Shown: one piece after another, positions 55,993 through 64,000 of the stretch
How positions within the stretch are numbered: position 1 is the first letter of the stretch
How the letters are laid out: the number at the start of each line of letters is the position of its first letter
From: Herbaspirillum sp. RTI4
GTDB lineage: Bacteria > Pseudomonadota > Gammaproteobacteria > Burkholderiales > Burkholderiaceae_D
DNA length: 64,000 nt
Assembly (NCBI RefSeq): GCF_034313965.1
Contig: NZ_JAVIWQ010000002.1
Span: 2,666,001 to 2,730,000, forward strand
Direction: 5' to 3'
The notes under the pieces: model-generated
What the model saw: the letters and a program-made list of their open reading frames with translations, nothing else
Database searches by the model: none
What the model was told of the DNA's origin: nothing
Program-made: the position numbers and the translations under genes

Positions 55993-58137
55993 CTAATCAT
56001 CATCGCGCCTCAAGGGTCGGTTGGCGAACACCATCACGCCGTGCGCCGGTACGGTGATGGAGGTCGTGGTGTCCGGCAGATGTCGCGCACTTTTTGCGGG
56101 GACACCGTTACCCAGACTGCTATCAAGCAATAAATGATGCGGCCGCGGCGGCATAGGAAAACTGAACTCAATCGGCGCGCTATCGGCATTGACGAACATC
56201 AGCACCAGATCGGTATTTCCCTGCCCCTGTCCCACTCCCGGGCCGGCGCGTTGTACCGCGATAGCACGCGCCTCCGGGTTGTCCCAATCGTCGTCCGACA
56301 CCGGATCGCCTTTTTCATCGAACCACGCCACGTCGGGTATGCCCGGCGCTACCTCGTTCGTGCCATGCAAAAATCCGCCCGATTGCAGGACAGCGAATTC
56401 GCGCCGGATGGCCGTCAAGCGCGACACATAGGCAATCAGTTCTTTGCCGCGCGGTGTTTTGGCCTCGTTCCAGTCCACCCAGGACAGGGCGTTGTCCTGG
56501 CAATACGCATTGTTATTGCCGCCCTGCGTGCGGTGAAACTCATCGCCGGCCAACAGCATGGGCGTGCCTTGCGCCAGAAACACGCTGGCCAGCATGGCGC
56601 GCTGCACCTGATCGCGCACCGCCTGAATCAGAGGGTCGTCGGTCTCCCCCTCCACACCCCAGTTGGCGCTGCAATTATTGTCGGTACCGTCGCGGTTTTC
56701 CTCGCCGTTCGCTTCGTTATGTTTGCCCGCATAACTGACCAGATCGCGCAAGCTGAAGCCATCGTGCGAGGCGAGGTAATTGATCGAGGCCCAGGGCTTG
56801 CGGTGGCGATGATCGAACAGGTCGGACGAACCCAGCAGGCGACCGGCGAATTCGCTGCGCTGCCCGGCATCGCCGGCCCAGAAGCGCCGCATGCCGTCGC
56901 GGAATTTATCGTTCCATTCGGCAAAACCGGGCGGATGCTGGCCCAGCTGATAGCCGTCGGCACCCAGATCCCACGGCTCGGCGATGAGTTTCAGCTGCGA
57001 CAGCACGGGGTCTTGCAAAACCGCCTTGAAGAAACCGGCATTCACATCAAAGCTCTGATGATCGCGTCCCAGCGCGGTGCTGAGATCGAAGCGAAAGCCA
57101 TCGACATGAAAGGATTGCGCCCAGTAACGCAGCGAATCGAGTACCAGCTGCAACACGCGCGGATGACCCAGATTGAGGGTGTTGCCGCAGCCGGTGCTGT
57201 CGTCGTAATAACGCGCATCGTCGGGGGACAGATGGTAGTAACTGGCATTATCCAGGCCGCGAAACGACAGTGTCGGCCCCAGTTCATTGCCGCAACAGGT
57301 GTGGTTATAGACCACGTCCAGAATCACTTCGATGCCGGCGCTATGCAGACGTCGAATCGCCATGCGCATCTCATTGGGATCGCCCGCAGCCAGATACAGC
57401 GGTTCCGCCGCGAAAAATCCCAGGGTGCTATAGCCCCAGTAATTGCGTAGTTGGCGCTTGAGCAAAAAGGCATCCTGCGCGAAAGAATGCACCGGCATCA
57501 GCTCCAGCGTTGTCACGCCCAGCTTTTGCAAATGCTCGATGAAGCGCGGATTGGCGAGTGCGGCGAAAGTGCCGCGTTCAGGCGCAGCGATATCCTCACG
57601 CTGCTTGGAAATGCCACGCACATGCGCTTCATAAATCACGGTATTGGCCCAAGGCACCTGCGGCAGGGTATCGCTGCCCCACTTGAAATTGTCCTCAGTC
57701 ACAACGGCCTTGACCATTGCCCAGGCGCTGTCGCGGCGATCGAAACTCAGGTCGGCGCGGGCAGAACGAAACCGATAGCTATACACCGCCTCCGCCGACC
57801 GGAGGGTACCGATCAGGCGCTTGGCGTAGGGGTCCAGCAGCAGTTTGTTGGAATTGAAACGATGCCCCTGCGACGGCTCATGCGGGCCATAGGCGCGATA
57901 GCCGTAGACCATGCCGGGAACGGCATCCGGCAGATAGCCGTGCCAGATTTCATCGGTGCATTCGGGCAGCGCATAGCGATGCAATTCGTGACGACCGCTG
58001 GCATCGAAAATGCACAGCTCGATTTTTTCTGCATGCGCTGAAAAAACGGAAAAGTTCACCCCCAAGCCATCCGAGCTTGCGCCCAGCGGCGCGGCCGATC
58101 CTGCTGATAAATGCGGCGGAAAGTTCATTGATGTCAT
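55993..58137 (-). CDS. glgX: Glycogen debranching enzyme GlgX
   Basis: GlgX is the isoamylase-type GH13 enzyme that removes short branches from glycogen. The 714-residue product has an N-terminal CBM48 region ([20 protein letters not shown]), the nucleophile motif [15 protein letters not shown], the acid region [16 protein letters not shown] and [17 protein letters not shown]. The start overlaps the glgB stop by four bases. Its 3' side leads into the gap before treZ, in which I see no terminator. Confidence 0.95.
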   Translation of the reverse strand: MTSMNFPPHLSAGSAAPLGASSDGLGVNFSVFSAHAEKIELCIFDASGRHELHRYALPECTDEIWHGYLPDAVPGMVYGYRAYGPHEPSQGHRFNSNKLLLDPYAKRLIGTLRSAEAVYSYRFRSARADLSFDRRDSAWAMVKAVVTEDNFKWGSDTLPQVPWANTVIYEAHVRGISKQREDIAAPERGTFAALANPRFIEHLQKLGVTTLELMPVHSFAQDAFLLKRQLRNYWGYSTLGFFAAEPLYLAAGDPNEMRMAIRRLHSAGIEVILDVVYNHTCCGNELGPTLSFRGLDNASYYHLSPDDARYYDDSTGCGNTLNLGHPRVLQLVLDSLRYWAQSFHVDGFRFDLSTALGRDHQSFDVNAGFFKAVLQDPVLSQLKLIAEPWDLGADGYQLGQHPPGFAEWNDKFRDGMRRFWAGDAGQRSEFAGRLLGSSDLFDHRHRKPWASINYLASHDGFSLRDLVSYAGKHNEANGEENRDGTDNNCSANWGVEGETDDPLIQAVRDQVQRAMLASVFLAQGTPMLLAGDEFHRTQGGNNNAYCQDNALSWVDWNEAKTPRGKELIAYVSRLTAIRREFAVLQSGGFLHGTNEVAPGIPDVAWFDEKGDPVSDDDWDNPEARAIAVQRAGPGVGQGQGNTDLVLMFVNADSAPIEFSFPMPPRPHHLLLDSSLGNGVPAKSARHLPDTTTSITVPAHGVMVFANRPLRRDDD

Positions 58138-60467
58138 ACGGCGTTCCCTTTTCTAAAAACGGCGTGCGCTTGCCATTGCAAAACGATGGTCGACAGCGGC
58201 GGCAACAGCAGTTGCAGCGACGTCGGATAGCCATGTGAGGCGGTGCGTTCCAGCGCGACCGCGCCCTGATTACCCTGATTGCTGCCGCCGTAAATAGCCG
58301 CATCGGTATTGAGCAATTCGCGCCAGAAACCCGATTTGCCATTAATTTCCGGCACACCAATGCGGTATCCGGCACGCAGCACCGGGGTCATATTGACCAC
58401 CACCAGCACCGGCGGCGCGGCGTCAATCCCACCCTCGCCATAGCGCAACCAGGCAAAGACGCTGTTGTGCTGATCGTCGCCCACCACCCAGCAAAAGCCC
58501 TCCGCCAGATCATCACTCTGATGCAGCGCCGGAACGGCAGCGTAGAGATGGTTCAGATCGCGCACCAGCGACTGCACGCCGCGATGACGCGGATCGTCCA
58601 GCAGTTCCCATTGCGGCGAAGCATCGTGGTCGAACTCCTTGTGCTGCGCCAGTTCACAACCCATGAACAGCAGTTTCTTGCCCGGATGCGTCCACATAAA
58701 ACCCAGATAGGCGCGCAGATTGGCCAGTTTTTCGCTTTCATCGCCGGGCATTTTGCTGAGCAGCGAACCCTTGCCATGCACCACTTCATCGTGCGAAATC
58801 GGCAGCACAAACCGTTCCGAAAAGGCGTAGGCCAGCCCGAACGTGAAATCCTGATGGTGGTACTGCCTAAACAGGGGGTCGTATCCCATATAGCGCAGGC
58901 TATCGTGCATCCAGCCCATATTCCATTTATACGAAAACCCTAGTCCGCCCTGCTCTACCGCTGCACTGACGCCGGGCCAGGCGGTCGATTCTTCGGCGAT
59001 CATCAGCACACCGGGACAGCGTTCCGCCACGGTCTGATTTAACTCGCGCAAAAAACTCACGGCTTCCAGATTTTCCCGACCGCCATACTTGTTAGACACC
59101 CATTCGCCCGATTTGCGGCTGTAATCGCGGTACAACATCGAGGCCACCGCATCAACCCGCAAGCCGTCGATATGGAAATGCTCCAGCCATTCCAAGGCGC
59201 TGGCGATCAGAAAACCGCGCACTTCATTGCGCCCGAGGTTGTAGATCAGCGTATTCCAGTCGGGATGAAAACCCTCGCGCGGATCGGCGTGTTCGTACAG
59301 CGCCGTACCATCGAACAGCGCCAGACCATGCTGATCGGCGGGAAAATGCGCCGGCACCCAATCGAGGATCAGCCCCAGTCCTGCGGCATGACACGCATCG
59401 ACGAAACGGGCGAAATCCTCAGGCGAGCCGAAACGGGCGCTGGGCGCAAATTGCGACAGCGGCTGATAGCCCCAGGAACCGCCGAAGGGATGCTCCATCA
59501 CGGGCATCAGTTCCAGATGGGTAAAGCCCAGTTCCCTGGCATAGGGAATCAGGCGCTCGCCCAGTTCATTCCAGTCCAGCGAACGATGACCTTGCTCCGC
59601 CATACGCATCCAGGAAGCGGGATGCACTTCGTAAATCGATAAAGGCGCATTGCGTGCCTGACGCTGCGGGCGTGCTGCCAGCCAGTCGTGGTCGGTCCAG
59701 TCGAAGGCGAGGTTGTCGGCCACGATCGAGGCTGTGGCCGGTGGTATTTCGGTAGCGCGCGCTACAGGGTCGGCTTTACGCGGCAGCAAGCTGCCGTCCG
59801 GCCCGAGCATTTCATATTTATACGCTGCGCCGGGGCCGATGCGCGGCAGGAAAATTTCCCATACACCGGCATTCGGTCGCAAGCGCATGCCATGCCGTCG
59901 CCCGTCCCAGGAGTTGAAATCGCCGACGACCGAGACGCGCCGCGCATTCGGCGCCCAGACGGCAAAACGGGTCCCCGCCACGCCATCAATGACCAGCGAT
60001 TGCGCACCCAGACAACGGCCCATTTCTCTATGCTTGCCCTGCGCCAGCAAATGCAGATCGAAGTCGCTCAGCAGCAAACCGAAGGCATAGGCGTCTTCCG
60101 TCACTTGCGTGGTGAGCTTGCCCTGCGCATCGAGCCATTCCACGTGCAGCAGATAGCGTGCGCCACCGCTGGCTTTATCCGGCAGGCTAAGCGTGCCGGT
60201 AAATAAACCATCGGACGCGCCGCTGCTGTCCTCTTGCGATTTCAGGGTCGCCAGACGATGCGCGGGCTTTTTTGCAGAATGCACATGCACTGCCGCTGCG
60301 CCAGGCTGAAAGCTGCAGATGCGAACGTCATGCTCGCCATCTTTCTGCCGTATCGGGTGCGCGCCCAGCAAGGCGAAGGGATCGCCAAGATGGCCTTGCA
60401 GCAAGGCGTCGGTCAGCGCGGCCTCCACCGAAGCGAGCGATACGGTGCCAGGAGTTTTGATTGGCAT
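58134..60467 (-). CDS. glgB: 1,4-alpha-glucan branching enzyme GlgB
   Basis: GlgB forms the alpha-1,6 branches of glycogen-like glucan. The 777-residue product has two N-terminal beta domains (the second, CBM48, from about 150: [20 protein letters not shown]) and a GH13 domain. The nucleophile is Asp439 in [15 protein letters not shown], the acid/base Glu492 in [11 protein letters not shown], and [13 protein letters not shown] is intact. The start follows AAGGA, three bases after the treS stop. This is the long, two-beta-domain GlgB type. Confidence 0.96.
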   Translation of the reverse strand: MPIKTPGTVSLASVEAALTDALLQGHLGDPFALLGAHPIRQKDGEHDVRICSFQPGAAAVHVHSAKKPAHRLATLKSQEDSSGASDGLFTGTLSLPDKASGGARYLLHVEWLDAQGKLTTQVTEDAYAFGLLLSDFDLHLLAQGKHREMGRCLGAQSLVIDGVAGTRFAVWAPNARRVSVVGDFNSWDGRRHGMRLRPNAGVWEIFLPRIGPGAAYKYEMLGPDGSLLPRKADPVARATEIPPATASIVADNLAFDWTDHDWLAARPQRQARNAPLSIYEVHPASWMRMAEQGHRSLDWNELGERLIPYARELGFTHLELMPVMEHPFGGSWGYQPLSQFAPSARFGSPEDFARFVDACHAAGLGLILDWVPAHFPADQHGLALFDGTALYEHADPREGFHPDWNTLIYNLGRNEVRGFLIASALEWLEHFHIDGLRVDAVASMLYRDYSRKSGEWVSNKYGGRENLEAVSFLRELNQTVAERCPGVLMIAEESTAWPGVSAAVEQGGLGFSYKWNMGWMHDSLRYMGYDPLFRQYHHQDFTFGLAYAFSERFVLPISHDEVVHGKGSLLSKMPGDESEKLANLRAYLGFMWTHPGKKLLFMGCELAQHKEFDHDASPQWELLDDPRHRGVQSLVRDLNHLYAAVPALHQSDDLAEGFCWVVGDDQHNSVFAWLRYGEGGIDAAPPVLVVVNMTPVLRAGYRIGVPEINGKSGFWRELLNTDAAIYGGSNQGNQGAVALERTASHGYPTSLQLLLPPLSTIVLQWQAHAVFRKGNAV

Positions 60468-60470
60468 GGA

Positions 60471-63400
60471 TTATCCTTCCGCCGGTTCAAGGCCATCGAG
60501 CAAGCGTTCGACTATGCGTTTCATGCCACTCAGCGGCACCGGCAACCACGCAGGACGATGGGCGGCGTCATAGCAAATCTCATAGGCGGCTTTTTCCAGG
60601 ATGAATAAATCCAGCAAGGCTTTCCGCTGCGCCATAAGAACATCGGAAACGGTGCTGAAATCCGTTTCCAGATATTTATAGTAGGCATCCAAAAAAGCCA
60701 ACTGGCATAAGGGCGTGAACGACGCCAGCACGTTTTTCTTATGCGTCTGAGCGGCTTCGCTCAAGTCGGCCGGGCCTATGCTATTGGCAAACGCGGCGGC
60801 GTATTCGAACGAGCGCAACATGCCCGCCACATCGCGCAGAGGACTATTTTTTCCACGGCGCTGCTCCAGCGTGTGCGAGGGTTCGCCCTCGAAATCGATG
60901 AAATACACATCGCCGGAAGAAACCAGCACCTGACCCAGATGCAAGTCACCGTGCAAGCGGATGCGCAGGGAGCCGATTCCGGCAGTCGCCAGTTGCCCGA
61001 TATGCCCTAATAACTCGGTGCGGCGCGCTGCCAGAGCTTGCGCAACACGGGCAGTTTCGCTGTCGGCCCAGTCCTGTGTGCTGTGCAGAATATCCAGCGC
61101 CGCATTGACTTGCGCACAGGCCTTGTCGGTCCAGTCGGCTGCATCGTCGATGGTCGCAATTTCAGGAGAAAACGCCGGATCATAAGTAGGACGTGATAAC
61201 AGCGTGTGCAATTCACTGAGCCGTCGCCCCAGCAAGGCGGCACCATGCTCCAGCTCACCGAGGACACCGTCGCCATCGGCGTAATTCGCCAGCGTTGCAT
61301 CGACCATGCCGGCATTTTCTTGCAGGATGGCGCGCTCCAGCGTATCGAGCGTCCATTGCCAGCCGTCGCTCTGGTTGTGAATGAATTGTTGCAACACCAC
61401 CAGCGTGGTGGGCGTGCCATCGGCGGCGATGCGTTTGACTTCGCCCAGCGTGGCCGGGGTATTGGCATAGCCGTGTTCGGTCAGATACCGCCCCATTTCG
61501 ATTTCAGGATGGATGCCGGTATGGAGGCGGCGAATCAGTTTGAGCATGATCTCGTCGCCAATGACGAGCGAACTGTTCGACTGTTCCAGGGAAATGCGCC
61601 GCATCGCCAGTTCCTGCGGCACTGTCATGACAGCAAAGGCATCGCTGGGAACAAAGTGCAGCACGCCGTCCTCGGTTGGCAGTTTGGTGCGGGCCATGGT
61701 CAGTTCCACCATGGTCATGGCAAACGAATCGAGCGTAAACGCATCGGTCAGCAAACCGATGTGACTGTTGCGACGAATCCGTGCCAGCGCCAGTTGCTGC
61801 GGCAAGGCGGTGACGGTGTCTTCTTCCTTGATAAAGCCCAGCGGCAGCAGATAACGCGCTGCCCCCTCCGCGCCCGAGGTTTCGATTTCGGTGAGCAGAA
61901 TCGGCAATGCGCCGGGGAGTAATTTGGACAGCGGCAACACGGTGGCCAGCGCAATGTGCGCGTGCGCCGGTTTTTGCTGCTTGCCGGAAAACCAGCGCCG
62001 CTTGGGCAAATAGCTGGGCAGCACTTCCTGCTCCAGAATCGTGCGCGACGCGGCCTTGAGCATGTCGTCCACGCCTTGCCGGATCACCAGTGTGAACAGT
62101 TCCGGCAGCGGTTCCGGTGTCGGCGAGAACCAGGTCGGCATATGGGCTTCGATGGCCAGCGCAAACCAGAAAAATCCGTAGGGCGGCAAAGTCAGCAGGT
62201 AACTGCCCTGCCCGATTGGCGGGAAGGCAGTGCCACCCAGCATTTCGACCGGGATGCGGCCGGCGAAGGCCGACAAATCGAGTTCTACCGCCTGCGCACT
62301 CTGCGACACATTGGCCACGCACAGAATGGTTTCGACTGCGCCGGTGTGCGGATCGGTGAATTCGCGCAGGTAGGCCAGTATTTTGCGGTTGCTCGGGAAC
62401 AGCAGTTTCAGTGTTCCGCGACCGAATGCCCGATGCTGCTTGCGCACGCTCAGCATGCGCCGCATCCAGTTCAGCAGGGAGTGACGGTCGCTGTTCTGCG
62501 ACTCCACATTGATGACCTGAAAACCGTATTGCGCATCCATGATGGGAGGCAATACCAGCGAGGCCGGATCGGCGCGCGAAAATCCGCCGTTGCGATCAGG
62601 GGTCCATTGCATAGGGGTGCGCACTCCGTCGCGGTCGCCCAGATGGATGTTGTCGCCCATGCCGATTTCATCGCCGTAATAAATGACCGGCGTGCCGGGC
62701 ATCGACAGCAGGAAGCTGTTGAGCAACTGAATGCGACGGCCGTCGCGCTCCAGCAGCGGTGCCAGACGCCGCCGTATGCCGAGATTGATACGGGCGCGAC
62801 GGTCGGAGGCGTAGAAATTCCACAGATAGTCGCGTTCGGTTTCCGTCACCATTTCCAGCGTCAGTTCGTCGTGATTGCGCAGGAAGATGGCCCACTGGCA
62901 ATCGGCGGGGATATCCGGCGTCTGGCGCAGGATATCGGTGATGGGAAAACGATCCTGTCGCGCCAGCGCCATATACATGCGCGGCATCAGCGGAAAGTGG
63001 AAAGCCATGTGGCATTCGTCGCTCTCGCCGAAATATTGCTGCACGTCTTCCGGCCACATATTGGCTTCGGCCAGCAGCATGCGATCAGGGTATTTCCAGT
63101 CGAGATGGGCGCGGATTTTCCTGAGAATGTCATGCGTTTCCGGCAGGTTCTCATTCGAAGTGCCTTCGCGCTCGATCAGGTAAGGCACGGCATCCAGACG
63201 CAGGCCGTCAATCCCCAGATCGAGCCAGAACGACATCACGCCCAGCACCGATTTGAGCACTTGCGGATTGTCGAAATTGAGGTCCGGCTGATGCGAATAA
63301 AAGCGATGCCAGAAATAGGCATTGGCCACCGGGTCCCAGGTCCAGTTCGATTTTTCGGTATCGAGAAAAATGATGCGGGTGCCGTCATAGCCCTTGTCAT

Positions 63401-63974
63401 CGTCAGCCCAGACGTAGAAATCGCGGGCGGCCGAACCCGGCTTGGCCTTGCGCGCGCGCTGGAACCAGGGATGCTGGTCGGAGGTATGGTTGATGACCAG
63501 TTCGGTGATGATGCGCAAGCCGCGCGCATGCGCTTCGGCAATGAAACGACGGGCGTCGGCCATGCTGCCGTAATCGGGATCGACGCCTTTGTAATCGGCA
63601 ATGTCATAGCCGTCGTCGCGCCGGGGCGAGGGATAAAACGGTAGCAGCCAGATGGTATTGACGCCCAGCCCGGAGATGTAATCGAGTTTATCGATCAGGC
63701 CCGCAAAGTCCCCGATGCCGTCGTGATTGGCGTCGGAATAGGATTTGATGTGGATCTGATAAATCACCGCGTCCTTGTACCAGAGCGGATCGTCGGTAAA
63801 GGCGATCTGCTTGGGTAACTTTTTGGCGCTCGGTTTTGCGCTGGATTTTGCGTTGGCTTTTGCGCTGGATTTTATGCGCGCCTGGGTGTCAGCCTGAGCG
63901 TGCGATGGCGCACTCTCCTCGTGCTTATCCTCAAGGGCTAGTGGCATGCCGGGGGTATCGATGCGTGTATTCAT
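60471..63974 (-). CDS. treS: Trehalose synthase TreS fused to maltokinase
   Basis: A fusion of trehalose synthase (GH13, about 70-650) and maltokinase (Pep2-like, about 690-1167). TreS interconverts trehalose and maltose; the kinase makes maltose-1-phosphate, the substrate of GlgE. Visible motifs are GLRLDAVPYLIEREGTSNEN, LLAEANMWPEDVQQYF and LRNHDELTLEM in the first part. The second part has RLHGDLHLGQVL and VYFIDFEGEPS, kinase-type catalytic and metal-binding residues. The start at ATG 63974 has GGAG nine bases upstream; ATG 63989 is the alternative. The first 60 residues are Ala/Lys-rich. The glgE gene is expected beyond the window. Confidence 0.95.
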   Translation of the reverse strand: MNTRIDTPGMPLALEDKHEESAPSHAQADTQARIKSSAKANAKSSAKPSAKKLPKQIAFTDDPLWYKDAVIYQIHIKSYSDANHDGIGDFAGLIDKLDYISGLGVNTIWLLPFYPSPRRDDGYDIADYKGVDPDYGSMADARRFIAEAHARGLRIITELVINHTSDQHPWFQRARKAKPGSAARDFYVWADDDKGYDGTRIIFLDTEKSNWTWDPVANAYFWHRFYSHQPDLNFDNPQVLKSVLGVMSFWLDLGIDGLRLDAVPYLIEREGTSNENLPETHDILRKIRAHLDWKYPDRMLLAEANMWPEDVQQYFGESDECHMAFHFPLMPRMYMALARQDRFPITDILRQTPDIPADCQWAIFLRNHDELTLEMVTETERDYLWNFYASDRRARINLGIRRRLAPLLERDGRRIQLLNSFLLSMPGTPVIYYGDEIGMGDNIHLGDRDGVRTPMQWTPDRNGGFSRADPASLVLPPIMDAQYGFQVINVESQNSDRHSLLNWMRRMLSVRKQHRAFGRGTLKLLFPSNRKILAYLREFTDPHTGAVETILCVANVSQSAQAVELDLSAFAGRIPVEMLGGTAFPPIGQGSYLLTLPPYGFFWFALAIEAHMPTWFSPTPEPLPELFTLVIRQGVDDMLKAASRTILEQEVLPSYLPKRRWFSGKQQKPAHAHIALATVLPLSKLLPGALPILLTEIETSGAEGAARYLLPLGFIKEEDTVTALPQQLALARIRRNSHIGLLTDAFTLDSFAMTMVELTMARTKLPTEDGVLHFVPSDAFAVMTVPQELAMRRISLEQSNSSLVIGDEIMLKLIRRLHTGIHPEIEMGRYLTEHGYANTPATLGEVKRIAADGTPTTLVVLQQFIHNQSDGWQWTLDTLERAILQENAGMVDATLANYADGDGVLGELEHGAALLGRRLSELHTLLSRPTYDPAFSPEIATIDDAADWTDKACAQVNAALDILHSTQDWADSETARVAQALAARRTELLGHIGQLATAGIGSLRIRLHGDLHLGQVLVSSGDVYFIDFEGEPSHTLEQRRGKNSPLRDVAGMLRSFEYAAAFANSIGPADLSEAAQTHKKNVLASFTPLCQLAFLDAYYKYLETDFSTVSDVLMAQRKALLDLFILEKAAYEICYDAAHRPAWLPVPLSGMKRIVERLLDGLEPAEG

Positions 63975-64000
63975 GGCCTCAGACTCCATTCGGTGTGATA

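Noticed and set aside
61956..63644. 562-codon plus-strand open frame opposite treS
   Set aside because: It arises from the GC-rich codons of treS on the other strand and has no recognisable domain.
1..64000. CRISPR array or prophage
   Set aside because: No regularly spaced identical repeats were seen; all tandem repeats are short and adjacent. The contractile-tail-like genes belong to the T6SS, with no capsid, terminase or lysis genes.

Overview
The window looks like chromosome of a betaproteobacterium of the order Burkholderiales, probably Oxalobacteraceae. The inference rests on the layout of the type VI secretion (T6SS) locus (TPR lipoprotein-tssBC-hcp-tssEFG-clpV divergent from tssJKL), on a Burkholderiales-style branched-chain amino acid ABC operon flanked by two adenylate-forming enzymes, and on a DUF6139-type gene. 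No rRNA, tRNA or CRISPR array was seen.

Region 1 (1-29.95 kb) is one T6SS locus in two divergent arms. The minus arm, read from about 16.3 kb down to 4.8 kb, is TPR lipoprotein, tssB, tssC, hcp, [ISL3-family insertion sequence], tssE, tssF, tssG, a DUF3304-like lipoprotein, clpV. It is followed by a lipoprotein alpha-2-macroglobulin with an intact CTEQ thioester motif, cut by the window edge. The plus arm is tssJ, tssK, tssL, then, after two minus-strand genes (an SDR/DoxX-like protein and an unrecognised membrane protein), an M15 peptidoglycan hydrolase, tssM, tagF, a BON/OmpA lipoprotein-like protein and tssA. All sheath, tube, baseplate and membrane-complex genes are present. No vgrG, PAAR or recognisable effector, and no PpkA/PppA/Fha genes, lie in the window. 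The insertion sequence sits exactly at the hcp stop codon with a perfect 8-bp target duplication, adds nine residues to Hcp and separates hcp from tssEFG-clpV.

Region 2 (30-36.9 kb) is housekeeping: NAD(P)HX repair enzyme, an orphan ybbA ATPase divergent from tesA, and ppiD. Region 3 (35.6-45.5 kb) is a minus-strand operon of acyl-CoA synthetase, livG, livH, livM, substrate-binding protein, livF and a PaaK-like ligase, with a Crp/Fnr-type regulator divergent from it. A few very small proline-rich genes follow.

Region 4 (45.6-64 kb) is storage-glucan and trehalose metabolism. Phosphoglucomutase is followed, after a convergent zinc-ribbon metallopeptidase gene, by a minus-strand operon of treS-maltokinase fusion, glgB, glgX, treZ, malQ and treY. 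treY is split by a one-base deletion in a seven-base homopolymer. The T6SS intergenic regions are much more AT-rich than the rest, which fits horizontal acquisition or xenogeneic silencing of that part.
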